From NCBI GenBank assembly GCA_947477565.1, contig CANJUR010000010.1, positions 64,157 through 114,359 on the forward strand: DNA of 50,203 nucleotides. The letters are read 5' to 3'. Under the pieces are notes generated by a model. The model ran no database searches. It worked only from the letters and a program-made list of their open reading frames with translations, and had not been told where the DNA came from. The translations under genes were made by a program, and so were the position numbers. Shown here one piece after another: positions 29,190-38,451 of this stretch (positions are counted from its first letter, which is position 1; every line of letters begins with the position of its first letter). This DNA comes from Deltaproteobacteria bacterium. Lineage in GTDB: Bacteria; Myxococcota_A; Polyangia; Polyangiales; Ga0077539.

Positions 29190-29660
29190 GCCCCCGCGCT
29201 CGATCTTCTCTCTTGCCGCAGTCGCCATCGCGTCGACGCGCTCGTTCTGCGGATGCCCGTTGTGGGCCTTGACCCACTTCCAGGTGACCTGGTGCTTCTG
29301 CGCCGCGCTGTGCAGCCGCTGCCACAGGTCTTGGTTCTTCACGGGCTGCTTCGCGGCGGTCTTCCAGCCACGCTTCACCCAGTTGGGCATCCACTCGGTG
29401 ATGCCGTTGCGCAGGTATTGGCTGTCCGTGAAGAGCGTCACCACGCAGGGCTTCTTGAGCTCCTCGAGCGCGCGAATCGCGGCCATGAGTTCCATGCGGT
29501 TGTTGGTGGTGCTGAGCTCGCCGCCGGAGATCTCCCGGCGCTGCGTCCCGGTGATCAGCATGGCCGCCCAGCCGCCGGGTCCATCGGGGTTCGGCTTCGC
29601 GCCGCCGTCGGTGTAGATCGTCACGGGAATCGGCGGGGAGGGGACTGCTTCGTCGCTCAC
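29175..29660 (-). CDS. rnhA: Ribonuclease HI
   Basis: Cuts the RNA strand of RNA-DNA hybrids. 161 residues. The catalytic acids of the family are visible: Asp18 ([11 protein letters not shown]), Glu57 ([12 protein letters not shown]), Asp79 ([12 protein letters not shown]) and Asp143 (NERVDAMA), with the His-containing loop [10 protein letters not shown] before the last. The basic protrusion [20 protein letters not shown] is the RNase HI type handle. The first eleven residues are an unconserved tail. Convergent with proB, overlapping by 15 bases. Confidence 0.95.
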   Translation of the reverse strand: MSDEAVPSPPIPVTIYTDGGAKPNPDGPGGWAAMLITGTQRREISGGELSTTNNRMELMAAIRALEELKKPCVVTLFTDSQYLRNGITEWMPNWVKRGWKTAAKQPVKNQDLWQRLHSAAQKHQVTWKWVKAHNGHPQNERVDAMATAAREKIERGGLEND

Positions 29661-29757
29661 CTCCCCATCGTACGAAAGCCGGTGGGGACACCGCGAATTT
29701 CGTCCCGTGGATTCTCCAGCCCGTCCGCTTGAGCACGGTCATCCGGGCCGTGGATGA

Positions 29758-30249
29758 GTCGCTCGCGACTCCGGTTGGCTCTGGGAGAAGCTCCACCGCA
29801 CGGGCGTTCGGATGTTCTTTCTCATGGTTGGCTCCGACCCGATCACCCGCCGCGCGTTCAGCGGCGAAGACCCGACGGCGTACCCAAAGGCCGTCGACGT
29901 GATTCGCCGAGCCCGCGACCACGGAGTCGACCCCTACACGTCGTTCGTGGTCGCCAATGAGCACGACGACAAAGGGGTGTTCGACCGCATGCTGGAGTTC
30001 TCCGATGCGGCGAGTGCGCGCAAGGCGGAGTTCGCGATCTTCACTCCGCACCCCGATTATTTTCCAGCGAATCGCATTCACGACGCGAAGAGAATTTTCC
30101 ACTCCGACGGGTCGAAGTACAACGACGCCAACGTTGTGTTTGGCCCGGCGCGGATGTCACCCGAGCGACTGCTCGAGGACTACCTGCACCGATGGCGCGA
30201 GTTCTACTGCGTGCGGCCTGCTCTCGACGGCGACGACTACGCGGGCTGA
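29758..30249 (+). pseudogene. C-terminal part of a radical SAM (B12-binding type) protein
   Basis: The frame is open from just after an in-frame TGA (29755-29757) with ATG at 29812. It encodes a C-terminal half: WLWEKLHRTGVRMFFLMVGS, DPITRRAFSGEDP, then SFVVANEHDDKGVFDRMLEF, AIFTPHPDYFPANRI and RMSPERLLEDYLHRWREFYC. These are characteristic of the distal barrel and C-terminal helices of B12-type radical SAM enzymes. The cobalamin domain and the CxxxCxxC cluster motif are missing. A different frame just upstream reads [19 protein letters not shown] and may be a piece of the missing part. The phosphatidyltransferase gene follows at once, suggesting a former lipid-modification pair. Confidence 0.6.
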
Positions 30250-30276
30250 ACTGTGCAATTCTAGAAAGGATTTTCG

Positions 30277-31176
30277 ATGAGCCCTCCCTCCGCGGCCGAC
30301 GCGCTACTCGACCTCGCTACGTGCCCAGCCGATCGGCTCTGGCGCTACCCGATCAGCCGCTGGCTCGTGCGACCGATGCTGCGCACGTCGCTCACGCCCA
30401 ACCACGTGACGACGTTTCACACGCTTATGGCGGTGGGCGCAGGGTTCATCATCACCCTCGGCACTCCGCGGGCGTACTTCGTCGCGGGGCTGCTTTTCGA
30501 ACTCCGCGCGATCCTGGATTGCCTCGATGGCGTGCTCGCCCGCGCGAAGCACCTGACCTCACCCACGGGCCGCGCAATCGATCAACTCGGTGACTCCATC
30601 GGGTTCGCGTCCCTCATGCTCGGAGGCTTCGTTTGCCTCTCACGAGCGCACGGTCCTGTCGCCGCGGCCGTGATCGTGCTGGTCACCGCGTTCACCGCCG
30701 CGGGCGGATCTGCCGCCTGGGACCTCTTCCGCCGCTCCCTCGCATCGCTCCTGACGCGCGGCTACGATGCCACTGTTGAGGAGCACAAGGCGCTGCTCCA
30801 ATCGTGCGCTTCGCAACCCGCCGGGGTACTTCAGATGAGCCGTCTGGTGGAGGAGTTCCAGTGGTCCGTGCTCAGCCCGACGGTCGCGTGGCAGCGCGGG
30901 AGCGCGGAGCATTCGATCACTCCGCTCGGGCAGGCGCTGCAGGACGCCGCGGAACGCAACGACCCTGAGCTCCGCGGCATACTCCGTCGGGTCGGTGTCG
31001 TCGGCGGGGACAACATCCTCATGCTGCTCACCGCGGCGCTTCTGCTCGGGCGCTTCGTCGAGGCCTTTCCGTTCGTAATCGTCTGGGGAATCGCGATCTG
31101 GGCGTACACCGTGCTCACCGTAAATCGCTACCTGAAAGCGGGCCCTCGCACGGAGCCCACGACACGCCTGCGATGA
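30277..31176 (+). CDS. CDP-alcohol phosphatidyltransferase-family membrane protein
   Basis: 299 residues with a good ribosome site (AGAAAGGA) 6-7 bases before the ATG. The family signature is intact: DCLDGVLARAKHLTSPTGRA then IDQLGDS, giving D-x2-D-G-x2-A-R-x8-G-x3-D-x3-D with all four metal-binding aspartates. There are about six membrane segments, three or more around the motif. The enzyme class moves a phosphatidyl or similar group from a CDP-alcohol to another alcohol, making phospholipids. The middle region (VEEHKALLQSCASQPAGVLQ and on) is an insertion longer than typical, so the substrate may be unusual. The gene stands 27 bases behind a radical SAM remnant. Confidence 0.85.
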   Translation: MSPPSAADALLDLATCPADRLWRYPISRWLVRPMLRTSLTPNHVTTFHTLMAVGAGFIITLGTPRAYFVAGLLFELRAILDCLDGVLARAKHLTSPTGRAIDQLGDSIGFASLMLGGFVCLSRAHGPVAAAVIVLVTAFTAAGGSAAWDLFRRSLASLLTRGYDATVEEHKALLQSCASQPAGVLQMSRLVEEFQWSVLSPTVAWQRGSAEHSITPLGQALQDAAERNDPELRGILRRVGVVGGDNILMLLTAALLLGRFVEAFPFVIVWGIAIWAYTVLTVNRYLKAGPRTEPTTRLR

Positions 31177-31207
31177 GCCTCTCTGCCGTCGATCGCGCGC
31201 GGCTGAT

Positions 31208-31318
31208 GTGCTCGCAGGCACGGTTCTGCTCATGGCGCTTCGAGGGGTGCAGGTGGCTTGCAACCACGTGGGTCGGGCGTTCAACACGTACCCGCTGATG
31301 GCGGGAAAACTAATGCCC
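31208..31318 (+). pseudogene. Fragment resembling heme A synthase (CtaA/COX15)
   Basis: A 37-codon stretch with GTG at 31208 reads LAGTVLLMALRGVQVACNHV then GRAFNTYPLMAGKLMP. The second part strongly recalls the heme A synthase signature (AGxxxNTFPLMxGxxxP) with the hydrophobic helix before it. Nothing else of that enzyme is present on either side: upstream is the phosphatidyltransferase stop, downstream the lipoprotein gene. So this is at most a scrap of an integral membrane protein. The identification rests on about 16 residues. Confidence 0.4.
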
Positions 31319-31389
31319 GCCCGCAGGATAGTTCGACAGGTCGGCGTTTCCGCAGAGTCCGGGGGCGCGGTAAGGTCGATGAACAAGAC

Positions 31390-33561
31390 ATGAAGACACG
31401 CACTCTTCGATGGATGGGCGTCCCGCTGGTCTGGTTCGTGAGCTGTACTCCCGCTGAGCCGATCGTCCTGGACGATCCCGGCGACCTGGACGGGGGCACC
31501 GACCCGATCGATCGTGATGGCGGCACGGCGGGCACCGATCGCGGTGGCACCGCCCGGGACGCAGGTCCGACCTCGATGCGCACGGATGGCGGCGGGGTGC
31601 AGGTGTCCGCGGGCAACGCCGCGGCCTGTGCGCGCCGCCCTGACGGAACCATCGGGTGCTGGGGCAACAACCGCAGCGGCATCCTCGGGGACGGAACGAT
31701 GATCACCCGCGCCGCCGCGGTGAGCGTGATGGGGGTGAGCGACGCCGTGCAGGTCTCCGTCGGAAACTTCCACGCTTGTGCGGTGCGCGCGAACGGCCAT
31801 GTCGTCTGTTGGGGAGCCAACCGCAACGGGCAACTCGGCGACGGAACGCAACTCGATCGCCTGATGCCCGTCGAGGTGGTGCAGATCACCGACGCGACGC
31901 AAGTGGCCGTTGGGGAGACGCACACGTGTGTCCTTCGGCGCTCGGGTCAGGTCGAGTGCTTCGGGCAAAACAACGTCGGCCAGGTGGGCGACTCGACCCC
32001 GTCGGACCGTCAGCGCCCGACCATCGTGAGCGGCGCCGACGACATCGCGAGCATCGCGACCGGGCGGCAGCACACCTGCGCGGTACGCGCCAACGGCGGG
32101 GTGTTGTGCTGGGGTTCCAACGACAAAGGGCAGCTCGGTAACGGCACGATGACCAACAGCGCGACACCCGTGTCGGTGACGGGAATCGTGGACGCGACGG
32201 GCATCGCCGCAGGCATCGGGCACTCGTGCGCGGTGCGTGCGAGCGGGGAGGTGTCTTGCTGGGGAAACGGCACTCTCGGCCAGCTCGGCTACGGTGCGAT
32301 GAGCGACCGGATGAGCCCCGTCACCGTGGGCGGGCTGAGCAACGCCGTGGAGGTCGCGGCCGGCGGACGGGAGACCTGCGCGCGACAACGGACGGGCGCA
32401 GTCCAGTGCTGGGGGCAGGGGACCGCGGGACAACTCGGAAACGGTGCCATCGTCGATCGCCCGACGCCGGGCCCGGTGGCGGGCCTGGCCAACGCTTTCC
32501 AGGTGAGCGTCGGCGCGGACTACGCGTGCGCCGTGCGGGGCACGGGTGAGGTCGTCTGCTGGGGCGGCGATCAGAACGCCCAACTCGGACGCGGAGAGAT
32601 CACGATGCCGCCCGCGGGACGGTCCATCGGGCGCGTGGTGGGCTTCGACCCGATTCCGGGCGGGCCCAGCACGACCGACGGAGGCGTCACAGCGGATGCG
32701 GGCACCGGGTCCGGCACCGTGCCGGGGCGCTGGACCGTGGTGCCGACGCGCACTTCGGAGACCTTCACGGGCATCTGGGGAAGCGCGGGAAACAGCGTCG
32801 TCGCGGTAGCTGCCCGCACCCTCGCCCGATGGAACGGCAGCGCCTGGGCACTCACCCCGTACCCGTTGATTCTGCGTGGAGTCACTGGCTCCGGGAGCGC
32901 GGTGTTTGTCTCGGGGTTGACGATTCCGACCAACGGCTCGGCCAAGCGCGGCCTCGGGATTTTCCTCCAGGGCACCGGCGCGACGCTCGCTCAGTCGATG
33001 CCGCTGCCCGCGCTCGAACTCGTTGCGATGTGGGCCCAGGGCCCCGGTAATGTCTTCGCGGTCGGCGTCGGGGCGGCCGCGCGCTTCGACGGAACCCGCT
33101 GGAGCGACTCCTCGACGGGCATCCCCATGGGACAAGAACTCTACGCCGTCTGGGGTAGCTCGGCGACGGACGTTCGCGCGGTGGGCGCAGGGGTCTACCG
33201 CTTCAACGGCACTGCCTGGGCGGCCGAGCCCGCGGCGGGCAGCTCGGCGTACTTCGGCATCTGGGGCTCCGGCGCCAACGACGTCTGGCTGGTCGGCCGT
33301 AGCGCCGCTCGCCGATGGAACGGCACCGCCTGGACGAGCGTTCTCACGGGCTCCCTCTCGGCGCTCTACGGCGTCTGGGGCTCCTCCGCCAACGACGTGT
33401 GGGCGGTCGGCGAAGCCGGCACCATCCTTCACTGGGACGGCGGCCGCTGGTCAACCATCGCGTCGGGCACCACGGAGACCCTCCGAAGCATCTGGGGCGC
33501 TGGGCCCAATGATGTATGGGCCGTCGGCGATCGCGGCGTCGCCGTTCACTACACGCTCTAA
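31390..33561 (+). CDS. Lipoprotein with RCC1-like repeats and C-terminal WG/NDVWAVG repeats
   Basis: 723 residues from the ATG at 31390; the frame is open upstream, but the ATG gives a good signal peptide (MKTRTLRWMGVPLVWFVSCT, likely lipobox VSC). A Gly/Asp spacer follows. Then come seven RCC1-type blades of about 48 residues, each with CAVRANGxVxCWGxNxxGQLGDGT (for example VVCWGANRNGQLGDGTQ and VLCWGSNDKGQLGNGTM). A short Asp/Thr linker leads to five or six shorter repeats (IWGSGANDVWLVGRS, VWGSSANDVWAVGEAG, IWGAGPNDVWAVGDRG) that should form a second propeller. It is probably a surface or periplasmic binding scaffold. No enzyme motif is visible. Confidence 0.85.
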   Translation: MKTRTLRWMGVPLVWFVSCTPAEPIVLDDPGDLDGGTDPIDRDGGTAGTDRGGTARDAGPTSMRTDGGGVQVSAGNAAACARRPDGTIGCWGNNRSGILGDGTMITRAAAVSVMGVSDAVQVSVGNFHACAVRANGHVVCWGANRNGQLGDGTQLDRLMPVEVVQITDATQVAVGETHTCVLRRSGQVECFGQNNVGQVGDSTPSDRQRPTIVSGADDIASIATGRQHTCAVRANGGVLCWGSNDKGQLGNGTMTNSATPVSVTGIVDATGIAAGIGHSCAVRASGEVSCWGNGTLGQLGYGAMSDRMSPVTVGGLSNAVEVAAGGRETCARQRTGAVQCWGQGTAGQLGNGAIVDRPTPGPVAGLANAFQVSVGADYACAVRGTGEVVCWGGDQNAQLGRGEITMPPAGRSIGRVVGFDPIPGGPSTTDGGVTADAGTGSGTVPGRWTVVPTRTSETFTGIWGSAGNSVVAVAARTLARWNGSAWALTPYPLILRGVTGSGSAVFVSGLTIPTNGSAKRGLGIFLQGTGATLAQSMPLPALELVAMWAQGPGNVFAVGVGAAARFDGTRWSDSSTGIPMGQELYAVWGSSATDVRAVGAGVYRFNGTAWAAEPAAGSSAYFGIWGSGANDVWLVGRSAARRWNGTAWTSVLTGSLSALYGVWGSSANDVWAVGEAGTILHWDGGRWSTIASGTTETLRSIWGAGPNDVWAVGDRGVAVHYTL

Positions 33562-33629
33562 GTTTCCCTCCCAGGATCCGCGCTTCCGCCCCGACGGGGG
33601 TGCACGCCGTCCGCCGAGACCCCTTCTGA

Positions 33630-34310
33630 TCAGCCCTTCTTCTTCGTCACCGGCACCGCCACGACCGCGCGCTTCGTCGTTCGCGTGCTCGCGCGCTTCG
33701 TGGGCTTCTTCGCTGGATCTTCGCTCCGACGCTTGAGTGCGCGCGGCGGCAGCAGCTCTTCGTCGTTGCTCACGCGCTTCGCCATGAACACCGCCGCGTC
33801 GAGCTTCTGGAAGTGCCGCCCGCGATAGAATTGCAGTGCGTTTTTGTTGTTCTCCGCCACCTCGAGGACGAGGTGGGTGCAGCCGCGTACGCGTGCGAGG
33901 TGCTCGAGCTGCTCGAGCGCGAAGCTCCCCACACCGCGGCCCTGATACCCCGGGTGAACCGCCAATTCCTCGACAAACATCGGACGCATATCGCGCCGCG
34001 TGAAGAAGCTCTCGTTCATCCAGTTGTCCACGCCGATGATCTCGAACGCGCACTCGGCGTACGCCACGATCTCCGCCCCTTCGTCGTTGGCAACCTCGAA
34101 CAACAACTGCTCCACCCCTTCCTCCTCGTAGACCTCGAGGAATCGCTTCTTGGTCCGCGGCCGCTGAAACTCCAGCGTCTCGCGGTTCACGATGCGGAAG
34201 CACAGCTTCAGGAATTCCCAGACCTTGTTGAGGTCCCGGCGGTGGATCCTCCGCACGAGAATCGAGGGCTCTTCAATGCTCGTCGTGGGCGGGGTGATTT
34301 CGTCGCTCAT
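33630..34310 (-). CDS. GNAT-family N-acetyltransferase with basic tail
   Basis: 226 residues from the ATG at 34310. The acetyl-CoA-binding motif A is clear (FVEELAVHPGYQGRGVGSFA, with Q-x-R-G-x-G), as are the preceding strands (AEIVAYAECAFEI) and the following LVLEVAENNKNALQFYRGRH. The last 45 residues are Lys/Arg/Thr-rich (RRSEDPAKKPTKRASTRTTK), a nucleic-acid-binding or disordered tail. The acceptor is unknown. It is divergent from proA with 54 bases between starts. A longer frame, open to 35543, runs through proA and is not used. Confidence 0.85.
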   Translation of the reverse strand: MSDEITPPTTSIEEPSILVRRIHRRDLNKVWEFLKLCFRIVNRETLEFQRPRTKKRFLEVYEEEGVEQLLFEVANDEGAEIVAYAECAFEIIGVDNWMNESFFTRRDMRPMFVEELAVHPGYQGRGVGSFALEQLEHLARVRGCTHLVLEVAENNKNALQFYRGRHFQKLDAAVFMAKRVSNDEELLPPRALKRRSEDPAKKPTKRASTRTTKRAVVAVPVTKKKG

Positions 34311-34364
34311 GGGGCTTGATCGTAGCGCACGAAGCACGGGATGACGGTGGTACGTTGCCGCCTC

Positions 34365-35627
34365 ATGGCGACCCTCGATGCTCTTTTGTCCGCTGCGCGC
34401 ACCGCGCAGCGCTCGCTCGCCCGCAGCAGCGCCGACCAGCGCACCGCCGCTCTGGAGTCCGTGGCGCGCAGCCTCGACGCCCACCGCGACGCCATCCTGG
34501 CCGCCAACGCCGACGACCTCCGCCTCGCGCCGACCGACCTCAGCGCCGCCATGCGCGACCGCCTCGCCCTCACACATTCGCGCCTCGATGGCGTCATCAC
34601 TGCGGTGCACGAGATCGCCGCGATGCCCGATCCGCTCGACGAGGAGCGCTCCGTCGGCACCCGTCCCAACGGCCTCCTGATCTCCCGCCGACGCATCCCC
34701 CTCGGAGTGATCGCCGTCATCTACGAGGCCCGCCCCAACGTCACCGCGGAGAGCGCCGCGCTCATTATTCGCTCTGGAAACGCTGTGGTACTGCGCGGCG
34801 GATCCGAGGCCCTGCGCAGCAACACTGCCTTTGCCACCGCCGTGCGCGCCGGGCTCGCCGCGGCGGGCCTCGATCCCAACGCCGTGAGCCTTATTACCGA
34901 CCCTGATCGCGCACGCGTCACCGAGTTGCTCCAGGCCACCGGCCGCATCGACCTCGCCATTCCGCGCGGCGGTCATGCCCTGATGGCCTTCGTCGATGCC
35001 ACCGCCCGGGTGCCGGTCATCCGCCACGGGGCGGGCGTGTGCCACGTGTACGTAGACCGCGCCGCCGACCTTGCGATGGCCGAAAACATCACCGTCAACG
35101 CGAAGGTGCAGCGGCCAGGCGTGTGCAACGCCGCGGAGACGCTGCTGGTGCACCGCGCGGTCGCCGACGCGTTGCTGCCCTCGCTGGGCCGCCGATTGGT
35201 CGCGGCGGGTGTCGAACTTCGGGCCGACGCATCCGCGCAGGTGGTGTTTGCTCGCGCCGAAGTTCCTTCCCGCGATGCCTGCACCGAGGATTGGGACACG
35301 GAGTTTCTCGGCCTCGTGCTGGCGGTGCGCTGCGTGGACGACCTCGACGCCGCGCTCGCGCACATCGCACAGCACGGCACCGAGCACAGCGCTGCGATCG
35401 TCACCGCCGACGCCGACGCGGGGGAGCGATTTCTGCGGGAAGTGACAGCGTCGTGCGTGCTGCTCAACGCATCCACGCGCTTCAACGACGGCGGCGAACT
35501 CGGGCTCGGCGCGGAGATCGGCATCTCCACTAGCCGGATGCACGCCTTCGGACCGATGTCCGCGCGTGAACTTACGGCGGAGAAGTTCGTCGTGCGCGGG
35601 GCCGGTCAGGTCCGCGGCGCGTCGTGA
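34365..35627 (+). CDS. proA: Gamma-glutamyl phosphate reductase
   Basis: Reduces gamma-glutamyl phosphate to glutamate semialdehyde with NADPH, the second step of proline synthesis. 420 residues. Family motifs: PLGVIAVIYEARPNVTAES, ALIIRSGNAVVLRGGSEALR, IPRGGHALMAFV, the catalytic Cys in NAKVQRPGVCNAAETLLVH, and FNDGGELGLGAEIGISTSRM at the C-terminus. The ATG at 34365 is preferred over 34341. proB is about 5.2 kb away, not adjacent. The stop overlaps a GTG of the next frame, but the next gene more likely starts at 35636. Confidence 0.95.
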   Translation: MATLDALLSAARTAQRSLARSSADQRTAALESVARSLDAHRDAILAANADDLRLAPTDLSAAMRDRLALTHSRLDGVITAVHEIAAMPDPLDEERSVGTRPNGLLISRRRIPLGVIAVIYEARPNVTAESAALIIRSGNAVVLRGGSEALRSNTAFATAVRAGLAAAGLDPNAVSLITDPDRARVTELLQATGRIDLAIPRGGHALMAFVDATARVPVIRHGAGVCHVYVDRAADLAMAENITVNAKVQRPGVCNAAETLLVHRAVADALLPSLGRRLVAAGVELRADASAQVVFARAEVPSRDACTEDWDTEFLGLVLAVRCVDDLDAALAHIAQHGTEHSAAIVTADADAGERFLREVTASCVLLNASTRFNDGGELGLGAEIGISTSRMHAFGPMSARELTAEKFVVRGAGQVRGAS

Positions 35628-35635
35628 AGGGACCC

Positions 35636-36637
35636 ATGGACTTCCGCATCGCCACGTTCAACTGTCGGGACTTCTTCGACGACGCAGTACCGCACGTGAT
35701 CGGTCAACTCGACCGCGAGGGCTTCGGCATCTGGGCGCAGCGCCGGGCGCGTGCGCTCTTTCACCGCAAGCTTGAGGCGATTGCCACCGCGGTGGCTCGC
35801 ACGGACGCGGACATCATCGCTTTCCAGGAAATCGAAGGCGCTCACGTTCTCGACGCACTGCGCGGAACCCTCGGTGACGGACGCTATCTCCCCGGGGTCG
35901 CGGGCGTGGCCGACAGCCGCGGCATCGCGTGCGGGCTGCTGTCCCGCTTTCCCATCGCGGGCGTGGAGACGCACGGCGCAGGCGAACTTGCCTTTCCGGT
36001 GTTTTCCGAAGGGGATCCGCGGCCGTTTGGCGGGCGCATCCAGTCGAAGCGGGGCGTCCTCGAGGTCACCGTCACCCTGCCCGACGCGACTTCGGTGGTG
36101 CTGATGGTGGTGCACATGAAGTCTCCGCGGCCGGTGGCGCGTGTGGATGCGGGGGGCGAGTCGACCGGGGAGAGCGGGCACTACGCCGCCGCCGAGGGGG
36201 CCGCGCGCGCCACCGTCATGCGCCTCGCGGAGGCCCTGTATCTCCGCTCCCGCGTCGATGCGCGGCTGATGCGTGAGCCGCTCGCACAACTCGCCGTGCT
36301 CGGTGATTTCAACGACGGACCAGAAGGGCCCGTCGTTCGCGCAGTGGCGGGAGACCTTGCGGACATGCCCCGCGGACGGCACGCCGACCTGGAACTCACC
36401 GCCTCGCTCGAGCGCGGAATCTTACAGCACTGTGTGAAAGCGGTGCCGCCCGGTCAGCGGCACACGATCCTGTACCGCGGCGTAGGGCAGCAGGTGGATC
36501 ACATCCTTGTAAGCCGCGGGCTCTGGCGGCGGTTTCGCGGGGCGCGGGTGCTCAACGAGACGTTGCGAGACGGTGTGGGCGAGGGGCGCGAAGACGTCGA
36601 GTCCGACCACGCCCCGATGGTCGCGACCTTCAGCTGA
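35636..36637 (+). CDS. Endonuclease/exonuclease/phosphatase-fold protein
   Basis: 333 residues; the ATG at 35636 has a strong ribosome site (GAAGGG) 4-5 bases upstream, next to the proA stop. The fold's active-site motifs are all present: IATFNCRDFFDD (Asn), IIAFQEIEGAHVL (Gln-Glu), VVHMKSPRP, LAVLGDFNDGPEG (Asp-x-Asn) and the C-terminal ESDHAPMVATFS (Asp-His pair). This suggests a metal-dependent phosphodiesterase or phosphatase. No signal peptide is visible, so it is likely cytoplasmic. Probably co-transcribed with proA, although no functional link is obvious. Confidence 0.85.
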   Translation: MDFRIATFNCRDFFDDAVPHVIGQLDREGFGIWAQRRARALFHRKLEAIATAVARTDADIIAFQEIEGAHVLDALRGTLGDGRYLPGVAGVADSRGIACGLLSRFPIAGVETHGAGELAFPVFSEGDPRPFGGRIQSKRGVLEVTVTLPDATSVVLMVVHMKSPRPVARVDAGGESTGESGHYAAAEGAARATVMRLAEALYLRSRVDARLMREPLAQLAVLGDFNDGPEGPVVRAVAGDLADMPRGRHADLELTASLERGILQHCVKAVPPGQRHTILYRGVGQQVDHILVSRGLWRRFRGARVLNETLRDGVGEGREDVESDHAPMVATFS

Positions 36638-37005
36638 ACACGCCAACGCCCCGGCGCGGGTTTCAACTGCCGCAGCATCGGTTCCATGTCCATGTTGGCA
36701 GCGGTGTCGAGCGCTACCGCTCCATCGTCGATGCCCCGGGCGGACGGTGCCTCAGTACCCTTTTGCTTCCATCGCGGCCGAGCGGACGTCACGAGGGAGA
36801 ACGCGAGGAGCAGGGGCGAAGATCGGAACCCTGGGCGACGCCTACAGAACAGTGATGGGTGATCGGGGCCGTGGCGCTCGAGACTGGCAATGGGGGCGCT
36901 CGGTCTGCGGGCCGACACCCTCGTCGCACCGATTCTCATCGTCCTCCTGTGCCGGTTGATCCAACGGAAGGGAGCCTTCTCCGACGCCGCGGCGTAGGCG
37001 TTTGC
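36638..37005. other. Gap with no confident gene
   Basis: 368 bases between convergent stops of the EEP-fold gene and the NicO gene. Open frames exist on both strands (for example - strand 36499-36939), but they overlap the preceding gene, have no ribosome site and match nothing I recognise. No clear hairpin terminator was found. Confidence 0.5.
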
Positions 37006-38451
37006 TTAGCGGGCCAGTGACCGCGCAACGAGCAGAGCTCCGAGCGACAACACCAGCACCGACGACACCACTGGCGCGAGCAGCCACACCCACGGCGCGA
37101 GGACATCCCGCGCGACGCGGCGGTGCGCGAACGCGATGCCGAGGCCGAGAGCCGTGAGCACCGATGCGAGTCCAAGGGAAAACGCTACGAGAAGGGCGAG
37201 CCCGAAGGCGACCCGGTGGAGCGCGAGCGCCGTGAGCAGCACCACCAGCGCGCCGGGGCAGGGGACGAGGCCGCCGCTCACGCCCATCGCGACGATCGAG
37301 CGCAGCGACGGCGTCACCGGGAGCGACGGTGCGGCGGTCGGCAACGGCGCGACGGGTCCCGCTCGCCAGCGGCGCCAGCGGTCGGGGAGTTGCGTGCAGG
37401 AGAGGCCGACGACGAGGGTCCCGGCGACGAGTTCGAGCGCGCGCAGGAACTTGTCGCTCCCGAGGGTGGACTCCAACGGGAGCGCGAAGACGCCGAGCAG
37501 GAAGACTGACAGGGTGTGCGTGGCGGCCATGGTGAAGCCCAGCACCACAGCGTCGCGGGGGCGGCCGCGGTCGCCCACCATCCACGCGGCCACGAGGGTC
37601 TTGCCGTGTCCCGGCGAGAGCGCGTGCCCGGCGCCGAGCCCAAACGCCAGCGCCAGAGCAAAGAGCACGAACCCCCACGACCGATCGACAGACCGTAGCA
37701 ATGCCGCCAGCCGTCGCCCGCTCGCATCGCCGGTTCCCACCGGAGGCGGCGGTCGCAAGTTTGCCGCGAGCAGCGCGCCGGTCGGTGGGTGACGCTCAAA
37801 GACAAACGTCGCCTCGTCCTGGTGGAGCATCACGCCGCGAACCGCCGTCGGATCCGCCGGATCCACGGGGTAAGCGAGGCCCGGGCCGGCGCCCATCGCC
37901 GTGCGTGGGAGCGTCGAAGAGCGCAGCACGGCAGCGTCCGAGGGGAGCACGCCGAGCTCGCGCCACCCGTCGCGCCCGGCGTAGAGCCGGTCGTGAATAC
38001 CGATGGTGGTATTCGTTCGTCCCTGCACCACCGCGAGCGGCGCACGGAACTCCAGCGCCACCCGCAGGGTGCTCATGCCGTTTTGTCCCTGCGGCGCGTC
38101 GAGGCTCTGCCCGGCGAGCGCGAGCGCGACTGGCACCCCATCCACGGTCACCGCTGCTGCGGCCAGCACCTGGGCGACGACCTGCGCGAGGTAGCGATCG
38201 CGCTCCGCCGGGGTGACCCGCTCATCGTGGTCGCTGTCGAGGGTCTCGATTTCCCGCCACGCGGGCAACTCGGCAAAATCCAGGAGGTAGTCAAGCTCCA
38301 GGCGATCGGCGTTCAGGCGCAGTCCGGCATACCGATTGATCGATGACATTCCTAGCGGGTGGGCTTCCGCGCGGGCTCCACCGAGCGCGACACCGAGCGC
38401 GAGAAATGCGGTCACCGTGCGACTACGAAAGTGGGTCACGAAGGTAGTCAA
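37006..38451 (-). CDS. NicO-type nickel/cobalt exporter with N-terminal extracytoplasmic domain
   Basis: 481 residues. A signal peptide (TAFLALGVALGGARAEA) leads to an extracytoplasmic domain beginning HPLGMSSINRYAGLRL, typical of proteins that sit in front of NicO exporters. It has a calcium-loop-like DSDHDERVTPAERD. The membrane part starts around residue 250 with the NicO motif GLGAGHALSPGHGKTLVAAW (two His), then TMAATHTLSVFLLGVFALP and SGGLVPCPGALVVLLTALAL, and ends with several hydrophobic helices. The family exports Ni or Co, or imports them; the direction cannot be decided here. No metal regulator is adjacent. It is divergent from the signalling-like gene at 38545. Confidence 0.85.
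   Translation of the reverse strand: MTTFVTHFRSRTVTAFLALGVALGGARAEAHPLGMSSINRYAGLRLNADRLELDYLLDFAELPAWREIETLDSDHDERVTPAERDRYLAQVVAQVLAAAAVTVDGVPVALALAGQSLDAPQGQNGMSTLRVALEFRAPLAVVQGRTNTTIGIHDRLYAGRDGWRELGVLPSDAAVLRSSTLPRTAMGAGPGLAYPVDPADPTAVRGVMLHQDEATFVFERHPPTGALLAANLRPPPPVGTGDASGRRLAALLRSVDRSWGFVLFALALAFGLGAGHALSPGHGKTLVAAWMVGDRGRPRDAVVLGFTMAATHTLSVFLLGVFALPLESTLGSDKFLRALELVAGTLVVGLSCTQLPDRWRRWRAGPVAPLPTAAPSLPVTPSLRSIVAMGVSGGLVPCPGALVVLLTALALHRVAFGLALLVAFSLGLASVLTALGLGIAFAHRRVARDVLAPWVWLLAPVVSSVLVLSLGALLVARSLAR

Noticed and set aside
30640..33432. Very long - strand open frame (930 codons) opposite the RCC1 lipoprotein
   Set aside because: Composition shadow of the RCC1 gene: Ala/Arg/His/Gly/Asp-rich, no domain, no ribosome site, while the + strand has clear repeats.
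34311..35543. N-terminal extension of the GNAT gene to 637 residues
   Set aside because: The extension lies antisense within proA and has no domain; the ATG at 34310 gives a normal GNAT start.
36499..36939. 146-codon - strand frame in the gap after the EEP gene
   Set aside because: Overlaps the end of the real gene, no ribosome site, no family.
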